Positions 10,536 through 21,414 of a stretch of 64,000 nucleotides of DNA are shown piece after piece. The position numbers and the translations under genes were made by a program. Numbering within the stretch: position 1 is the stretch's first letter; every line of letters begins with the position of its first letter. The DNA is from Clonostachys chloroleuca. Its lineage: Eukaryota > Ascomycota > Sordariomycetes > Hypocreales > Bionectriaceae. The notes under the pieces were generated by a model. That model saw only the letters and a list, made by a program, of their open reading frames with translations, had not been told where the DNA came from and made no database searches. The stretch covers positions 7,564,001 through 7,628,000 of the forward strand of contig JBANAY010000003.1 of the NCBI GenBank assembly GCA_037952775.1, in the 5' to 3' direction.

Positions 10536-11531
10536 TCTAATGATCTCGATATGAGTTCAAAGAATGGGAATGGTGATTCAAACGAAAATAATACTGAGTA
10601 ATTATGGATGAGTATTTGTGTTGGACGGAGGAAAACTTCAAATTGGAGCGTACTGATTCATATTTAAATTGTAAACTTCAGGACCTCCCAAATGCGATAT
10701 AATTCATACTTAGCTGCTAATTATATAGTTTCTTATTTTAGATATAGCCCTCGGGCGCATGTGGTCCTAAAATGTCTCCTTGCATCTGTTTGAGTTGCCT
10801 CGAGTTTTCCCTTTTCCTAGCTCACACGCATTGCTCCCGAGTATGAAGGCCAATCGGATGAAAGCGAGAGTAAATGGTGTAAGATTGAACCAAAAAGCGT
10901 AGTTCTATAATTGGGATTATTATCTGGTATATCTAAGGCCACATATTCAACACCTGTTTAGAAGTATCTCTATACAGACCAGCAACTACCAACAAACGTA
11001 CGGTGCATGAAGGAGTGGCGCCAGGTAGTTATGATTATCTCAAAATAGCAGATGCGCAGGACATAAGTTTTTATTTAGCAAAGCATTGGAGGGTTACCAA
11101 CGGCAGGTTATGTACAAGACTTACAACCAACAGCTTGATATCTGTGCATCCATTGGTTGACGTCGGCTGTAGCTCGGTATACCCTTGATATGCATACTAC
11201 TGCATTATAAGATAGATACCACATAATGAGGTAATGCACATCAGCATGTAGGAACAGTAATCCTCCCATAATAGTGCACACTAACGTGCAGGTAGATTGA
11301 AATATTGGTTCTGTTGGTTACATCCCTGTCCAAGGCAGGAGGGATGTGGGGTGTGAGGCATTATCATCCATGGCACAACCAACCAGTGCATCATCTTCAT
11401 TCAATCTTACGATAATTGATCAATACTCCAACACACTTCTGAATGAATCAAGGCTCCGTCAGTGATATGCCCTGAAACGCTATATTCTTCCGTCGCATTA
11501 TCACCGTCTTGCAGACCTCAAGGCCACTATT
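10536..11531. other. AT-rich intergenic region
   Basis: About 1 kb with no coding signal; short frames such as one around 11003-11188 lack any recognisable composition. Bases 11440-11531 are the likely leader of the 2EXR gene. Confidence 0.35.
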
Positions 11532-12743
11532 ATGGACGCGTATCAGCCCTCTTTTCAGACCCTCAATCATCTTCATTTTTCAAATCTGGCCTCCAAGCCT
11601 ACCTCGTTTCATTTATTCCCTCGTCTTCCTGCTGAGGTTAGGCTCCAAATATGGAAATCGTTCCTTCTGGCTAGACGCCGGCTTTTCACCGTACGCCTTG
11701 CTACTGAGGATGAATATGTCGCTGGCCAATATCACCTCTTAGTGGAGCAGAAGCCTCGCATTAATCAACTTTGGAATGTTTGCAGGGAATCCAGGGCAGC
11801 TGCTCGAGAACATTTTCGACTTCCTGTTCTTGTTGGGCCTGGCAACACTTCGACACTTTGGTTAAACCCTGAGAGTGACTATTTGTTTATACGTCTATTC
11901 GAAACGAAGATCAGTCTATTTATCAGCTTCATCAATGATTTAAAAGCATCTGATCCGCGTGGTGTTGGTTTACTTCATCTTGTCTTGAATGGCAGCCGTG
12001 ACCGAACTCCAAAAGCTTTGAGAGCGTTCATACCAGAGCCAGACCACACACTAGGCATCTCGCGAGATGCCCTTGAGACCTTTAAGAGGTGTATCGCAGA
12101 TCTGAAATCCGTATGGTTTATTAAGTTTTTGCCTGAAAGTGCTCGTGTTGGTCTGAGCCCTTCACATTTACATGCGGGTCTCAATCGAGCAACGCCGCTA
12201 TTCCCACATGGTATTGAATTTGATTTGTTCAGCTTGGATCCGCGGCCAATTCAACCAAGCATGAAGAAAAACGAAGTACTATGGGGCGACCCTAGAGATG
12301 TTGTCCACGCATGGGTGGACATGGAAAAGAAGCTAGGCTTTCATAACGAAGGCAGCAGTGATAACGAACTTGCCCGTGAAATCTCCCATCTCCTCACGGT
12401 AGGAGCTACACGCTGGGCTCCGCATCATCCTACGCTTGAGGTCAGGTGTGACCAAACTATGGATCAATTCCTGCAACTAGAGCAGGACAGAGTGCACAAG
12501 AAATATCTGGATGCAGAGTTCAAGAGTTGGCAGGAACCCGAAGAACGCAAGAAGAACCTCCTATCGGCGGCAGGGTTTTGGGTTTTCCCACTTGGGACTT
12601 TTGATACTTGGCGACATATGATAATGGAAAAGGGATATCAGGACCTGAGAGGCCTGCATCCAGGGTTGGGACTTTTCGATCTGCCACAACAGATGGAGGA
12701 GACTGACCTATTCTATTGTGAGAGACCCTGGGCATCAAGTTAA
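11532..12743 (+). CDS. 2EXR-domain protein (403 aa)
   Basis: Single-exon gene of 403 codons starting at the ATG at 11532. Near residues 27-45 it has FHLFPRLPAEVRLQIWKSFL, the hallmark of the fungal 2EXR family (named for two EXR motifs: here EVRLQIW and, after a short gap, CRESRAAAREHF). This is followed by a segment with TLWLNPESDYLF, as usual in the family. The C-terminal half is family-variable. Members are numerous in Pezizomycotina and have no established biochemical role. The ORF is intact and codon use looks like its neighbours. Confidence 0.82.
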   Translation: MDAYQPSFQTLNHLHFSNLASKPTSFHLFPRLPAEVRLQIWKSFLLARRRLFTVRLATEDEYVAGQYHLLVEQKPRINQLWNVCRESRAAAREHFRLPVLVGPGNTSTLWLNPESDYLFIRLFETKISLFISFINDLKASDPRGVGLLHLVLNGSRDRTPKALRAFIPEPDHTLGISRDALETFKRCIADLKSVWFIKFLPESARVGLSPSHLHAGLNRATPLFPHGIEFDLFSLDPRPIQPSMKKNEVLWGDPRDVVHAWVDMEKKLGFHNEGSSDNELAREISHLLTVGATRWAPHHPTLEVRCDQTMDQFLQLEQDRVHKKYLDAEFKSWQEPEERKKNLLSAAGFWVFPLGTFDTWRHMIMEKGYQDLRGLHPGLGLFDLPQQMEETDLFYCERPWASS

Positions 12744-14766
12744 AAACAGACCTCTGTATTTAGAAAGAGGTATATTCTATTAAAGCAAGTAGTTTGGTAG
12801 TGAACTTTATGTACATAAATTTCTAGACCTGTTGTAAAATTGGAATATAAGTGTCTAACAAATTGCCTCTCATCGATGGCTTTCTTTACCGGAGTATTTC
12901 TTTTTGAACACGGAAATACATCCCAAATTCCTTTTCAAATAGCTTTCATTACATATTTTTCGAATTATCCTTGCACAAGAGGTCAAGGACTTTGTCAAGA
13001 AGATTTGTGGTTGCTTTGCTGAGAGCGGGGCCAGGAAGTCGAATTAATACTTTCCCCTCCTAACGGGAGCTATAACTGTACGTTTCCAGATAATTTAGTT
13101 TATTGAATCTCTCTACTTCACTATTGGTATTAAGAAGGGAAGGTCAGGTGGGGAATCTTTCCTACACAAGCTGATGCTTAGCCGAGACGGTTGATGATGA
13201 TCTCATCCTCTGGGTGGAAGTAAAGATCAAGGAACAAAACCAAGGATAAATATCAACTTCATAACGATACGCAACTAGATCGCCCCGGTATTTTTGCCTG
13301 CCTTTGCTGGCTCAGTCGATCGGGTTATGAGAGGGATTTACCTGGACTACTACTGAGTTGGCTGAGCCATAGTTGAGGTTGAGCCAGTACGATTCTCGTC
13401 ATATAAATGATATGCAATGTAAAGCTAACTTAATATAACGCTTATTCAGTATAACCCCAACCGAGCCCAACTCAATTGATCAACATCGCAAAAGGCCCCT
13501 GGGAGGAGCTCATTATTGCATGCTCAGCCACCACCATTTCAAGGGAAGATGGGCAGACAGACACTGGACCAAGCAGATAGCCACGGCGAGATGATTTTGG
13601 GAACAAAAATAGTGATCCAATCCATTCTGAGGTGGATCACTATTTCTGTTCCCAATGTTGTCCCATAGATGGCGTTATTTCTCTTTATTTCTCTACAAGC
13701 TTGCTCGCATGGCGAATACCCGTTAGAGCGAATCTGATCAAGCCCCAACGACTCAGCCTTGATACATGCGCGCTTACTACTGAATGCCATCTTGTAGGCT
13801 GAAGTCCCGTTACCCTGGTAATGACAGCGCCAAGGACGCCAAAGCTTTTCGTAAGCCTTTGCTTGCTGGGCGCAAACTGCATCCCACCCGAGATATGACG
13901 CTTGGTGCTCTTTAGAAACATGGCATTATCGTTCATATTCGCACAAGTGTTGCGAGCTGAAGCTGTGAGCTGAACTCGTGACTTTACACTTGTGAGTTGG
14001 ACCTAGGAACTGGACTTGCGCGATGGCTGCAAGGTTTTCCACGTGGGACATCCAACTGTGAATGGTCAACTTAGTGCGACAGCCCCGTTGTCTAGCTCCA
14101 TATTATGAACTCGTTATGTAGAGCTGGGCTGACAACGCCTTGGCAACCCGTCGCGAGGAAAGGGGGCATTATGGACGATGAGATGACAGAGAGGTCTGGG
14201 GTGGGGGTAAAGGGAAACTTTACTTAATTAAAGCCGCACAAGGCAATCGATCTCCCGGCGTATAGATCTTGTTATCACAAACTCTATGAATCTCCCTCCC
14301 CCTTGGGCCCTGCTAATAAGCACCTGGCTGCGGTGTATGGGTCAGGCTTGGCCGTAAGCACTGGCTCCTTGTAAGGCTGTGCGCGCCAATGGAAGCCAGG
14401 CTGTGCTTAAAATTTGCTGAAGGATGTGGACTTTGGTTGGGGTCTACAACCAGGGTCGCGCCCCTCAATAATATTAGCCTGACCTATTTTGGGGGGTCGA
14501 ACGCGCGAGATTGGCTGTCAATCATTGGCGGAGAGGCGCAGCTCCTCTAATCATGCGGGTTCTCTCAGCCCTTCTCCTCGTCTAGGTTCCTATTTTTGGC
14601 AAGCAGCCGGGGGATGCTTCCAGGTTGGAAAGACATGCAGGAGGTATATTACAACGGCCTCAGCCCAACAGGTTGAGCAACACCAAGCCAGTCTTCTCCG
14701 CCAATCTCTGTTCACGACATCCGACAGCATCCTCTTCGTTGGATCTCCTCTAATCGAGTTGCAAAT
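12744..14766. other. 2-kb intergenic region containing a long hairpin
   Basis: No protein-like frame is seen. It contains the inverted repeat at 13599-13653 listed separately. The stretch from about 14480 to 14766 is the probable promoter and leader of the seven-helix protein gene. Confidence 0.4.
13599..13653. repeat. Inverted repeat: 20-bp arms with one mismatch, 15-nt loop
   Basis: The left arm 13599-13618 (gggaacaaaaatagtgatcc) is the reverse complement of the right arm 13634-13653 except for one position. The resulting stem-loop could be a transposon-derived miniature element end, a small RNA precursor or an attenuating structure. No flanking duplication was identified. Confidence 0.8.
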
Positions 14767-15803
14767 ATGAGTGCTCTCGTTGGAGTCGCCGTGGGCGGTA
14801 TGATCATTGGGGTCCTGTCCCTGATCGCCGCCATCGTCATCATCGTCCTTTCTATTGTCATTCTCTGCCGATGCCACAAGCAGAATGACAGGGCCCGTAC
14901 TGGTGTTACCTACCTCAAAGTCACGGCCGGGTTTATCTTGCTGTTTGTCTCACAGAAAGCTATCATGATGATTCTTGCAAGTGACTGACCGTCTTCACTT
15001 CTAGTTACCAAGTCCTTGTCATTATTAGCCTCGTCCTATCAGTCACGACAGCCAGTACCCGATACCCAGGAAGATCCATTAGAATGAATTTCGCCGTTGC
15101 CCATATTGAGGCCATCAACACAGTCTTCTCGACCGCCTGCATGGCTCTCTTTATCGCCACCCAGTTCGAATTTGCCCGAGGGCTCAAGATGATTGCTGCC
15201 ATGTCTGGTCACGGAGAAAGCGCCAACACCGTCGAGGTCAAGGCGCGAAAGAGTCGGTTCTTCAGTGTCTTCGCCTTGGCTCTCGTAATGATTGTCTCCA
15301 TTGCCGCCTTCGGTCTCTATGAGGCCTACATTGCCGGCAACTACAACATGGGGGAGGCCCAGAGCTATCTCGTCTTTGCCGTCGAAGCCATCCTCGCCAT
15401 CGCTGCGATTGTTTGTCTCGTCTTCACAGCTCGCCAGCCCCGAATCCCTCCACACAGTAGCGTAAGTTTTCCACCATGGAATCCCCCCGTCTACCAAACG
15501 AGTTCTTACACAAGTGATTCACAGCTTGCTACTCACTTGATCGTCATTTCCACCCTGACCGCTATCCGCCACATTACTATGGCTGTGATCAGAGGATACT
15601 TCACCTGGGGCTTCTGGGCTCTGGTTGACAGTGACAGCACCGGTACCGCTGCCGGTCTCACCGCCGCCAGTGCCTTGGCAGTTATCGCTAACAGCTGGTT
15701 GTTCTGCATCACCCTTGGCATGGCATATGGCGTCTGCAGGAAGGAGTACGGAGGTCTGCGCGCCAACACCGTTTACGCCCCTGTCAAGACTGGGCATGTC
15801 TAA
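14767..15803 (+). CDS. Seven-helix integral membrane protein (303 aa, two introns)
   Basis: Exons 14767-14942, 15005-15461 and 15525-15803. Intron 14943-15004 (GTTTGT...TTCTAG, branch-like ACTGAC) removes an in-frame stop. Intron 15462-15524 (GTAAGT...CACAG, 63 nt) is a multiple of three, so the frame stays open through it. Hydrophobic helices fall near residues 5-35, 48-70, 92-112, 140-162, 172-195, 210-228 and 250-275, giving seven. The extracellular/cytosolic loops are short, and the C-terminus ends in a polar tail (APVKTGHV). It resembles fungal seven-transmembrane proteins of unknown function and could be receptor-like. No retinal lysine or GPCR signature was identified, so no ligand is proposed. 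Confidence 0.75.
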
Positions 15804-17019
15804 GTAGACCACCAGAGCTGAAACTTGGCGTTGAACCGAATCTTTATGAAGGAAATCGGTTCTGTTTCTACTTTTCTTCTACCCTCCTTCGCCTGTCTAT
15901 ACCTTTGTTGCTTATATATTTCGTGTTGGATGATGGAGTATGCATACAAGCCCGGCGTTGAATTTTGGATTTAATAACGATTCGTAGGCCTGGACTAGGT
16001 ACGATCATGAATTGATGCTTGTTAACTTACTTTGATTTCTTCCTGCCTTCAAATTGTGAAATTTGAACCCTTTCCTTCTGAAGGCCAAAATCGTACACGA
16101 TGACCTTATCCTTGCCCTTTCAATTCAGTAATATCCTGCTTGGATCTGGAAGACAAACAGTCTCAATCCCGCCGGCTTAAATCTCGTCGGCGAGCTTCAA
16201 GTCATATCCATCTATCCCCTCATAAAGGCCCTGACATTGAGCACCACCTGAGACAGCTTGATTGACTAGGTCGACTGGATAGCACGGAAATTCGGTACCA
16301 ATTCCGAGTTCAGCACCCAGAAAGTCATTCGGCAGAGTAAAAGTCTTAAATCCGATCGCAGATACCTTCCCCTGATCTCATTAGGATAAACTTATATCAA
16401 GCCCGATCCCTCTGAAGGGTTCCTCCCCTTCATTTTCCACTGGGAACGGACCGTTAGGCACCGCCACGCCTTGTTGGCAGCAGCAGCGATTGACGAGATC
16501 TTTGAGGTGGAGAAACGACATTAAAGCAAGTACATCTTGGCAAAGACCTCACAAGACTATAATATCTATCCATTTTCAATGGATTTACGTTCGTGGGATG
16601 GGGATGAGGAAGTCCCGTTTGCACAGTAGCACGCGTTTGCCCGCCCTTTCTCGGCCCAAACGCACACACTTCGAGCACAGACTTCGACCCGGTGAGACTG
16701 GCTGACGGAAGAGGTTACCTAAAAAGACAATGGTACACGGCTACTTACCCGCTGCCAATCGGAAACTTGTTATCTACCTCTTGGGCTAGTAATTGAGCTC
16801 ATCGTGGATAGCGGGAACAAATCGGAACGCAGCTCGGAAAGTCGGAACGCTGTATTTCAGTGCCATCGACAAGATCCACATGTGCGCCTATTGCAGACGG
16901 CCTTATAAGCTCTACTAGGCTCTAGATTGGTGTTCAAATTAGCTGGTTGTTCAGAGTACATCAATTGCTCCCGAGACTTCCGTGTGTACGTGTAAATTGC
17001 GTTGAAATCAAGTGCCGAA
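15804..17019. other. Intergenic region
   Basis: 3' flank of the membrane protein and promoter of the aldehyde dehydrogenase. Only short, composition-less frames are present. Confidence 0.35.
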
Positions 17020-18617
17020 ATGTCTGCCTCTTTGTCGATCTCCGGTGTGAACGGGCGCCAGATCAAGGGTATGTTTTGCCGTTCAAATTTATAATGCAAG
17101 AGCTCACCAGCCATAGTCCCAACCGGGCTTTTCATAAACAACGAGTTTGTCCCCGCTGCTGGGGATGCAACCGTAGAGATTGAGAACCCATACAATGGGC
17201 AGAAGCTGGGTTCTATCTCTGCGGCACAGGTGGCCGATGTCGACAGAGCTGTCTCAGCTGCGAGCAAGGCGTTCCGCACGACATGGTCGACGGCGGCACC
17301 TGAGCTGCGACGCAACTTGCTAAACCGTCTTGGAGATCTGATAGAGCGTGAGACAGAATCGCTCGCTTCCCTAGAAGCAGTCGACGCGGGAATTCTGTAC
17401 AGAGACTCAAGCCAGAAGTTCGTCCCCCAGGCTGCCGAGACATGCCGGTACTATGCGGGATGGGCGGATAAGGTGGACGGAACCTCGTTGCCCATCTCGG
17501 AGGGTATGGCATATACCAAACATGCTCCCTATGGTGTCTGTGCAGCCATTATTCCTTGGAACTCTCCACTGTCAGTCGATTATATTATACCTAACCCTCA
17601 GTCTAAAGTTCTAACTTTGTGTCTAGCATGATCACCCTGTGGAAAGTCGCCCCGGCCGTCGCCGCCGGAAACACCATCATTGTTAAAACCCCAGAGATGT
17701 CTCCCTTGTACGGCCAGAAGCTCGCCGAGCTGGTGTCGGAGGCAGGCTTCCCTCCCGGTGTTATCAACATTCTTTGTGGTCTGGGTACCGTGGCAGGCCA
17801 GGCATTGGCTGATCATTTGGAAATCCGCAAGCTCTCATTCACCGGCAGTACTGCTGTTGGTCGCCATATTCTAGCTTCATCAGCAAAGACGAACCTTAAA
17901 AAGGTAACACTCGAGCTTGGCGGTAAAGGGCCCAGCATTGTCTTTGCAGACGCCGATTGGGACAATGCTCTTGCCTGGACTACAGCTGGCATCACGGCCA
18001 ATAACGGCCAGATCTGCGCAGCTGGCAGCCGAATATACGTACAAGACACCATCTACGACCGCTTCGTGCGCGAGTTCTCCAGATTATCTAAGGATGCAAT
18101 CGCAGGAGACCCGCTGTTGGCAGAGACTACCAAAGGTCCCTTGATCAACAAGACGCAGAAGGAACGTGTTATGGAATTCATCCGCAAGGGCACTACAGAG
18201 AACACCGCGAAGCTGCTCCACGGGGGTGACGATTCGAAACTGCCCAGCGGCGGACACTTTGTGCCCAACACCGCCTTTTATGACGTCGACCGCAGCGCGA
18301 CCATCATCAACGAGGAGATCTTCGGGCCTGTTGCCTCCATCGCCCGCTTCAGCACAGAGCAGGAGGCTGTTGAACTGGCCAACTCCACATCGTACGGTCT
18401 TGCCTCGGCAGTCTTCACTGAGGATGTCAACAAGGCTGTTCGCGTGAGCGAGGCTATGGAGACTGGGCAAGTGACTGTCAACATGTGGGGAAGCGTCAAT
18501 GCGAACACGCCGTTCGGAGGTGTCAAGGAGAGCGGCTTTGGGAGAGATTTGGGCAAGGATGCCTTGGAAGACTGGACTTACGTCAAATGTATCAAATTTA
18601 AGATCTCTAAGCTTTAG
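17020..18617 (+). CDS. NAD(P)-dependent aldehyde dehydrogenase (about 497 aa, two introns)
   Basis: Oxidises an aldehyde to the acid using NAD(P)+. Exons 17020-17068, 17117-17570 and 17627-18617; introns GTATGT...CATAG (48 nt) and GTCAGT...TCTAG (56 nt). A competing acceptor at 17110 would add two residues. Length matches the family (about 495). Landmarks: FINNEFV near residue 23, PWNSPL at the second intron, the nucleotide-fold GSTAVGR, the general-base Glu in LELGGKGP (about 264), the nucleophile Cys in NNGQICAAGSR (about 298), EEIFGPV, and PFGGVKESGFGRD near the end. All catalytic residues are present. It lies 620 bp upstream of a co-oriented ThDP enzyme, so its substrate may be that enzyme's product. 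The specific aldehyde is not determinable. Confidence 0.93.
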
Positions 18618-19236
18618 ATTGTATTTTACTAAATTCATATCTACGATTATGAGGGTGCCCAATCCAAGTTGTCCTCGCTATGCACTCTCTTACAACAGCA
18701 ATCGAATTTCCATTTATTTCGCTCTACGTTGTGCTTGTCTTACGTATTATTATTACTTAGTCTCAGGCTCTATTACATTCGGGATGGAAATTGTTAGTTC
18801 AGGGCTGATTATGAGGCATACACTGTCGTATGAGGGCCAATAACCAACGTACTTGTCTGCAGCTCGGTCATCCCAGCCCATTTCTAAATGCAGACAAACC
18901 CCAAATCCAGCATCTATTGTTATATCAATATTTATTCAGGTCAGCTACTAGGTACTGTGCTAAAATGCAAAGCTCATTTACCTACCTTCCCCCTGCCATG
19001 ATGGAAGTCAATAGCCGAAACTGATGCGGAGACAACTCCAACCGATTCCGTTTCGGCATTCCTATACCGTCGACGACCAGTCAGTCTATGGCACCACCTC
19101 CACCACCAAGTAAATCCCAATATAAGCTTTTTTGAGGTCTTCAATACAGTCAGATTCTTCAAGGATCTAAGATAGTCGCTGTAGCCAGCTCCACGGACAG
19201 TTTACCGGTAACCCCTGGACTAAGCACAAGTCAGCA
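18618..19236. other. Intergenic region
   Basis: Spacer between two co-oriented catabolic genes. No coding signal is seen; it should contain the terminator of the aldehyde dehydrogenase and the promoter of the ThDP enzyme. Confidence 0.35.
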
Positions 19237-21256
19237 ATGCACAACCTGTATGTAGTATTGACCCGGTTGATGTAGCATCAGATGCTGACATGTGAAAAGT
19301 GAGAAATATTCGGCTTCATTTGCCTTTTTCGAGGGCCTTTGGGAGGTAAATACTGTCCGGATCTATCCGTACTTGGCAGCGATCAATTAATGAGGCGGGC
19401 AGGCTGGTATCCGTTATGTCTTCGTCAACCTTGGCTCGGACCATCCGGCCATTATGGAGTCTCTCGCCCACGGCGCTCAACTAAAAGGTGTCAACTTCCC
19501 CGAGGTCATCACCTGTCCTCATGAGGTTAGATTCCCATCTCAAAGTCATGTATTACAAACACTCAGCTAACCCCAAACACAAAGATGGTCGCCATGTCTA
19601 TGGCTGACGGGTTTGCCCGCTTAACAGGCAAGCCGCAATGCGTTCTTGTGCATGTTGATGTCGGGACCCAGAACCTTGGCTGCGCTTTGCACAACGCCTC
19701 CGTAGGACGATGTCCAGTTCTCATCTTCGCTGGATTGTCTCCCTTCACACAGGAAGGCGAGATGCGCGGGTCGCGAACGGAGTATATCCACTGGCTTCAA
19801 GACTCGCGCGATCAGAAACAGATTGTGTCTCAATTCTGTCGATATACAGGCGAATTTAAGACAGGTAAGAACATCAAGCAAGTCCTCAATCGAGCACTGC
19901 AATTTGCTACGAGTGATCCCAAGGGACCAGTGTACCTCGTTGGCGCCCGGGAGGTTATGGAAGAAGAGATTGAGCCATACCACCTTGATCAAGATGTCTG
20001 GGGTAGTGTTTCGCCGGCTGGACTACCACCTAATGCCCTCGAGACCATTATATCGCTATTGGCTGAAGCAGAGGACCCGTTGATTATTGTTGGATGGACC
20101 GGAAGAAACCATGCAACAGTACCGGCTCTGGTACAACTCACTGAGGCCATTCCAGGAGTCAAGGTACTGGACGGCCTTGGAAGCGACCTTTGCTTCCCAT
20201 GGAGTCATCGCGCTTTTCAGGGAGTTGCAATCGGTCTCCACGAGGTTATCCAAACAGCCGATGCCATTCTTGTTATTGATTGTGATGTGCCTTGGATCCC
20301 GACCCGGTGCAAACCCCGCGCTGATGCTAAAATTATTCATATCGACGTTGATCCATTGAAAGAGACTATGCCACTGCACTACATCAATGCGTTCCGCCGG
20401 TATCGCGCGGATTCAGACACGGCTCTCCGGCAACTCAATGACTACATCTCGACCCACGCTCGGTTCTCGTCGCTCCGAGAGGCTGAGCCCTACAGAAAGC
20501 GTTGGGAGCTACTCGCCGAAAGTCATCGCCTACGACTAGAAAAGATCGCGAAATTAGCGGAAGCTCCCCCAAACACTTCAAGCCCACCAAGTATCTCCTA
20601 TCTGTCCGCTCAGCTTCGCAAGACATGTCCTCAAGACACGATATGGTGTATAGAAGCCGTTACCAACGGTCCGTTTATCTACGAACAGCTGCAAATTGAC
20701 GAGCCAGGCCATGTTTTCAACTGTGGTGGAGGTGGTCTGGGCTGGTCTGGAGGAGCGACTCTAGGTGTTAAGCTTGCATCAGACCACCTCGCTGGCGGTC
20801 CGGGCAAGGGCAAGTTTGTGACTCTGGTTGTGGGCGACGGGACCTACATGTTTGGTGTCCCAGGGTCTGTTTACTGGATTGCCAGAAGATACGGGCTACC
20901 CACCCTCACCATCGTGCTCAGCAACAAAGGTAATTATCTTCACACTCCCTTCGTATAGAGGAACCACTAAAAGGAAACTAGGTTGGAACGCTCCTCGCAA
21001 CTCGCTAAACTTAGTCCATCCTGAGGGGTATGGGTCAAAGCTTTCAAATGAAGGGCTAAACATTTCATTCTCACCTACGCCTGACTTCTCTGGAATAGCC
21101 AAGGCAGCATCTGGGGGCAGTGCTTGGAGTGGAGTAGCCTCTTCAGTTGATGATTTGCACCGACTGTTGCCGGAAGCGGTCCAAAGTGTCCAGAGCGGCG
21201 TCTCAGCTGTAGTTGAAGTGAGGTTGAAGGGATCATGGGAGGGGGCTAGGCTGTAA
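19237..21256 (+). CDS. Thiamine-diphosphate enzyme, acetolactate synthase/benzoylformate decarboxylase-like (599 aa, four introns)
   Basis: Exons 19237-19247 (11 nt), 19300-19345, 19403-19525, 19585-20929 and 20982-21256. All introns are 52-59 nt with GT...AG ends, and the frame is continuous across all joins. The conserved cofactor-activating Glu is E60, the last residue before the third intron (CPHE). It is followed by MVAMSMADGFARLTGKPQ, the usual continuation. VGTQNLG, EGEMRGSRTEYIHW and GPVYL match a fungal subgroup of ThDP enzymes. The diphosphate/metal motif begins VVGDGTYMFG (about residue 477) and ends SNKGW. Candidate reactions: decarboxylation of a 2-oxo acid or acyloin-type carboligation; substrate unknown. 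It is co-oriented with an aldehyde dehydrogenase and convergent with a 2-hydroxyacid dehydrogenase, which fits a decarboxylase role. The tiny first exon rests on splice-site logic only. Confidence 0.88.
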
Positions 21257-21414
21257 ACGCACAAATCATCTTTCCCGGGGTTCATTATCTATGGAACCAA
21301 AGCTCATTGTTATCCAACTTCAACAGAATTCCATTCCATTTGTTGTCACATATTGTGCGAGCACGGCAAACAGTAGCATAGAAGCGTATTGATGATGTCC
21401 AGGTGTAGCCTATT

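Noticed and set aside
19286..19300. Apparent lack of a start codon in the ThDP gene (stop just upstream of the first conserved segment)
   Set aside because: A 52-nt intron with GTATGT donor, CTGAC branch and AAAAG acceptor links the segment to an ATG at 19237 in frame, so no lesion is needed.
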